Positions 4,753 to 7,216 of a stretch of DNA of 7,216 bases are shown piece by piece. The DNA lies in NCBI GenBank assembly GCA_964529265.1, contig CAZGVW010000071.1, positions 1 to 7,216 of the forward strand, written 5' to 3'. A program made the translations under genes and the position numbers. Origin of the DNA: CAZGVW01 sp964529265 (GTDB lineage Bacteria; Planctomycetota; Phycisphaerae; Phycisphaerales; UBA1924). Every line of letters starts with the position of its first letter. Positions within the stretch are counted from its first letter, which is position 1. The notes beneath the pieces are model-generated. The model did no database searches. It saw only the letters and a list, made by a program, of their open reading frames with translations, and was not told where the DNA came from.

Positions 4753-6749
4753 ATCGCATCGTCAGCACATTCCGGAGGCGCCCCATTGACTGCTCGGGTG
4801 GCCAGGCTCTTCGAGCCGGGTTCCTGAGTCCGCGTCCTGGTGGCCCGGCTCTTCGAGCCGGGTTCCTCCTGTCCATCGCGCGCCTCCGCACCGCCTTCCG
4901 CGCTTTCGCCCTCTTCGCCGCGCTCATCGCCTTCGGCGCTCCGCTCCCCCGCACGTCCGCCGCGGCCCCCATCGCCGCCTCCAAAAGTGCCAAGCCCTCC
5001 GCCCCCGCCGACTCCGCCGCCCCCACCGCCATCCCCGGCGCCCGACAGGCCACCAACGTCGTCGTCATCACCATCGAGGGCGGCATCGATCAGTGGACCG
5101 TTCGCAGCGTGAAGCGCCGCATGGAAATCGCCGAACGCGGCGGGGCCGATGCCCTCATCTTCGAACTCAACACCCCCGGCGGCGAAGTCGGCGCGGTCCT
5201 CGAGATCTGCGGCCTCATCAAGCGCTCGCCGATCCCCAACACCGTCGCGTGGATCAACTCCGACGCCTACTCCGGTGGCGCCATCATCGCCCTCGCCTGC
5301 CGCGAAACACTCGTCTCCGACTACGCCTCCATGGGCGACGCTCTGCCCATCAACCCCTTCGGCATGGCGATGGGCAAGAGCCTCGCCGAGGAGGAGCGGC
5401 AGAAAGTCCTCTCGCCCCTCATCGCCGAAGTGGTCGATTCCGCCCGCCGCCGCGGCTACGACGAAAAACTCGTCCAGGGCTTCGTCACGCTCGGCGTCGA
5501 ACTCTGGCTCGTCGAGCACAAGGACACCGGCCGGCGCCTCTTCGTCGATGAGTACGAATACCGCCTGCTCTTCGATGAGGACCCGCCGCGCCAGACCCCG
5601 CGCGTTGCTTCAGGGGCCGGGACAAGCGATCCCGCGCGCGACGCCTCGTCCCATGGCGCGCGCCGCCGCGCCGAGGATATCCCCGTCGCCGGAAACGCCG
5701 AGAACCGCCTCATCCCCGGCACAACCGAACTCTCCGATCAGGTCGTGCGCGAGGTGTCGCAGAACCTTTCTCTGCCCACCAACCGCCCGGTCCTCTCCGG
5801 CGCCGATCAGGGCGAGTGGCGCCTCATCGAATACGCCACCGACGGCCGCACGCCCCTCATGCTCAAGACCGAAGACCTCGTCCGCTACGGCCTCGCCGTC
5901 CAGAAGGCCAACAGCGATGAGGATCTGAAGAAGTTCTTCGGCGCCCAGCGCCTCACCCGCCTCGATAAGACGTGGTCGGAGTCCCTCGCGCGATTCATGT
6001 CGCTCCTTCCCGTCCGCGGCCTGCTCATCGTCGTCTTCCTGCTCGCGCTCTTCATCGAGATGGCCGCGCCCGGCATCGGCGTGCCCCGCCTCGTCGCCGC
6101 GGGCGCGCTCCTCGGCCTCATCGCGCCCCCGCTCCTCGTCGGCGCCGCCTCGTGGTGGGGCATCGCGGCCCTCCTCTCCGGCCTCATGCTCCTCGCCATC
6201 GAACTCTTCGTCACGCCCGGCTTCGGCGTCCCCGGCATCGCCGGCGCCGTGCTCGTCTTCGGCGGCCTCGTCGGCATCCTCATCGGCCCCGGCAATCAAC
6301 TCCCCAACCCCGAGCGCTCCGAGGAAATCCTCTGGAGCGTCGCCACCGTCCTCATGGCGTTCATCACCGCGGGCGTGGGGATGTACTTCGTCACCAAGCA
6401 CTACGGCTCGCTGCCCATGTTCCGCAAACTCGTCCTCACCGATGAGCCCCGCGAGCCGGAGGGCATGCTCGCCGCGATGGGCCCCGCCATCGAGAACGCG
6501 CAGGTCCGCATCGGCGAGGTCGGCGTCGCCGTCACACCCCTCCGCCCCGCCGGCGCCGCCGAGTTCGGCGACCGCCTCGTGGACGTCGTCACCGAATATG
6601 GTTTCGTGGACCGCGGCCGCCCGGTGCGCGTCACGCACGCGGCGCGCTATCGTGTGGTCGTGGAGCCTGTCGAGGATGGAGCGGGAACGCGCGGCCCCGC
6701 CGCGCAGAATGATGCGCCCCGCAATGGCGGCGGGGAGGAAACAGCCTGA
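4749..6749 (+). CDS. NfeD-family membrane-bound serine protease (ClpP/SppA-type domain, membrane segments, OB domain)
   Basis: This is a 666-residue exported, membrane-anchored protease of the NfeD1b/STOPP type. A basic N-terminus (MNRIVSTFRRR) and a hydrophobic stretch (about 49-64, AFRAFALFAALIAF) ending in an Ala-rich cleavage-like site (71-73) form a signal peptide. The ClpP-class domain starts near residue 104 (VVVITIEGG). It includes ELNTPGG (139-145) and AYSGG, with Ser175 the likely nucleophile. Lys219 is a candidate partner, at a spacing similar to the Ser-Lys dyad known for the archaeal homologue PH1510. LMLKTEDLVRYGLA fits the end of that domain. About five membrane segments span roughly 419-550, including IELFVTPGFGVPGIAG. 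An OB-fold NfeD domain occupies about 588-645. It is longer than PH1510 (roughly 440 residues). The GTG start is inferred. No Shine-Dalgarno sits at a proper distance, and two hairpin repeats fall inside the signal-peptide region. A TTG at 4716 is the alternative. Confidence 0.88.
   Translation: MNRIVSTFRRRPIDCSGGQALRAGFLSPRPGGPALRAGFLLSIARLRTAFRAFALFAALIAFGAPLPRTSAAAPIAASKSAKPSAPADSAAPTAIPGARQATNVVVITIEGGIDQWTVRSVKRRMEIAERGGADALIFELNTPGGEVGAVLEICGLIKRSPIPNTVAWINSDAYSGGAIIALACRETLVSDYASMGDALPINPFGMAMGKSLAEEERQKVLSPLIAEVVDSARRRGYDEKLVQGFVTLGVELWLVEHKDTGRRLFVDEYEYRLLFDEDPPRQTPRVASGAGTSDPARDASSHGARRRAEDIPVAGNAENRLIPGTTELSDQVVREVSQNLSLPTNRPVLSGADQGEWRLIEYATDGRTPLMLKTEDLVRYGLAVQKANSDEDLKKFFGAQRLTRLDKTWSESLARFMSLLPVRGLLIVVFLLALFIEMAAPGIGVPRLVAAGALLGLIAPPLLVGAASWWGIAALLSGLMLLAIELFVTPGFGVPGIAGAVLVFGGLVGILIGPGNQLPNPERSEEILWSVATVLMAFITAGVGMYFVTKHYGSLPMFRKLVLTDEPREPEGMLAAMGPAIENAQVRIGEVGVAVTPLRPAGAAEFGDRLVDVVTEYGFVDRGRPVRVTHAARYRVVVEPVEDGAGTRGPAAQNDAPRNGGGEETA
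4797..4825. repeat. GGTGGC-family hairpin repeat, first copy within the NfeD signal region
   Basis: This 29-base unit has head GGTGGCCAGGCTC and tail GAGCCGGGTTCCT. It differs from the copy at 4839-4867 at one position (A at 4804 instead of C), which puts an A/G mismatch in the stem. It is in frame and encodes GGQALRAGFL (residues 17-26). Confidence 0.9.
4839..4867. repeat. GGTGGC-family hairpin repeat, second copy within the NfeD signal region
   Basis: CCCGGCTC (4844-4851) pairs perfectly with GAGCCGGG (4855-4862) around TTC. It lies 42 bases (14 codons) after the first copy, so both are read in the same frame. It encodes GGPALRAGFL (residues 31-40), directly before the signal-peptide hydrophobic stretch. 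Confidence 0.9.
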
Positions 6750-7216
6750 TGGATCCGATGCTGCTCTGGGGATTCGGCCTGCTTGCCCTCGCCGTGCTGC
6801 TCGTCGCGCTCGAAGTGCTCGTGCCCAGCGGCGGCGTCATCGGCGTGCTCTCCGTCGCCGCGGCGGTCGCCTCCATCGTCTGCTTCTGGCGCGTCGATGC
6901 CTGGTGGGGCGTCACCGGGCTCCTTCTCGTCCTTGTCCTCGGCCCCCTCGCCGTCGGCTTCGCGTTCAAGATCTGGCCCAACACACCCATCGGCCGGCGG
7001 ATGATTCTCGGCGGCGAGACCGAAGAGCAATCCGCCCAATCCGCGCACCAGCGACAGCAGGAGCATGAACTCCGTCAGGCCCTCGTCGGCGTCCGCGGCG
7101 ACGCGGTCACCGACCTCCGCCCCGTCGGCATGGTGCGCATCGAGGGCGAGCGCATCGAGGCCACCGCCGAAAGCGGCTTCATCGCCGCGGGATCGCAGGT
7201 GCGCGTGACGGCCGTC
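6749..7216 (+). CDS. NfeD-like membrane protein, C-terminus cut by window edge
   Basis: The 156 visible residues open with membrane segments (LLWGFGLLALAVLLVALEVLVPSGGVIGVLSVAAAVASIVCF, then a second hydrophobic stretch WWGVTGLLLVLVLGPLAVGFAF). After a polar Gln-rich linker (SAQSAHQRQQEHELRQ) comes an OB-type NfeD domain (LVGVRGDAVTDLRPVGMVRIEGERIEATAESGFIAAGSQVRVTAV), which is nearly complete at the window edge. It lacks the protease domain of its neighbour, so it is a short NfeD. Its ATG shares one base with the upstream TGA, and GGGGAGG (6732-6738) lies ten bases before it inside the upstream gene, which indicates coupled translation. Short NfeD proteins are known to pair with flotillin-type proteins in membrane microdomains, so a flotillin-like gene may follow beyond the window. 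That is inference. Confidence 0.88.
   Translation, partial: MDPMLLWGFGLLALAVLLVALEVLVPSGGVIGVLSVAAAVASIVCFWRVDAWWGVTGLLLVLVLGPLAVGFAFKIWPNTPIGRRMILGGETEEQSAQSAHQRQQEHELRQALVGVRGDAVTDLRPVGMVRIEGERIEATAESGFIAAGSQVRVTAV

Noticed and set aside
3834..5519. Long minus-strand open frame across the unknown gene and the NfeD gene start
   Set aside because: It is Gly/Ala-rich and shows no domain pattern. It is the complement of well-supported NfeD protease coding sequence on the plus strand.

Overview
This is a GC-rich (about 70% by eye) bacterial chromosomal window. Gene content and style suggest a member of the Planctomycetota, possibly Phycisphaerae-like. The reasons are a MurC with an unusual central motif, a tandem NfeD pair, weak or absent Shine-Dalgarno sites at several genes, and many short hairpin repeats. 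The assignment is inference, because no rRNA or other marker gene is present.

Layout. Positions 1-1330 (minus) hold most of murC, a cytoplasmic peptidoglycan-precursor ligase whose C-terminus lies outside the window. A short divergent gap separates it from a Nudix hydrolase gene (1435-1932, plus). A 214-base gap with two small inverted repeats precedes an AraC-family regulator (2147-3331, plus), whose N-terminal half looks like a GAF/PAS-type sensor. Positions 3332-3627 are non-coding and rich in repeats: a GGTGGC hairpin element, a 7-base tandem array, and a 31-base tandem duplication with TGCGCGCA palindromes. An unrecognised gene (3628-4752, plus) follows. It has a compact helical, HTH-like core and a long Pro/Ala-rich tail, and both its N-terminal region and its tail are interrupted in frame by strong palindromic elements. 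Its stop overlaps (GTGA) the likely GTG start of a large membrane-bound NfeD-family serine protease (4749-6749, plus). A short NfeD-like membrane protein (6749 to beyond the window) overlaps the protease stop by one base.

How the genes relate. The two NfeD genes form a translationally coupled pair. In other bacteria such proteins act on membrane microdomains and are often encoded next to a flotillin-like gene, which would be expected just past position 7216. MurC, the Nudix protein and the AraC regulator show no obvious functional link to them.

The most notable signal is a set of short palindromic repeats (two apparent families) that sit both between genes and, unusually, in frame inside coding sequence. 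One pair lies inside the signal-peptide region of the NfeD protease. Others lie in the unknown protein, where two diverged copies keep the same reading frame and encode similar peptides. This resembles coding-compatible palindromic elements such as those described in Rickettsia, or REP-type elements moved by a transposase encoded elsewhere. The mechanism is not shown by this window.
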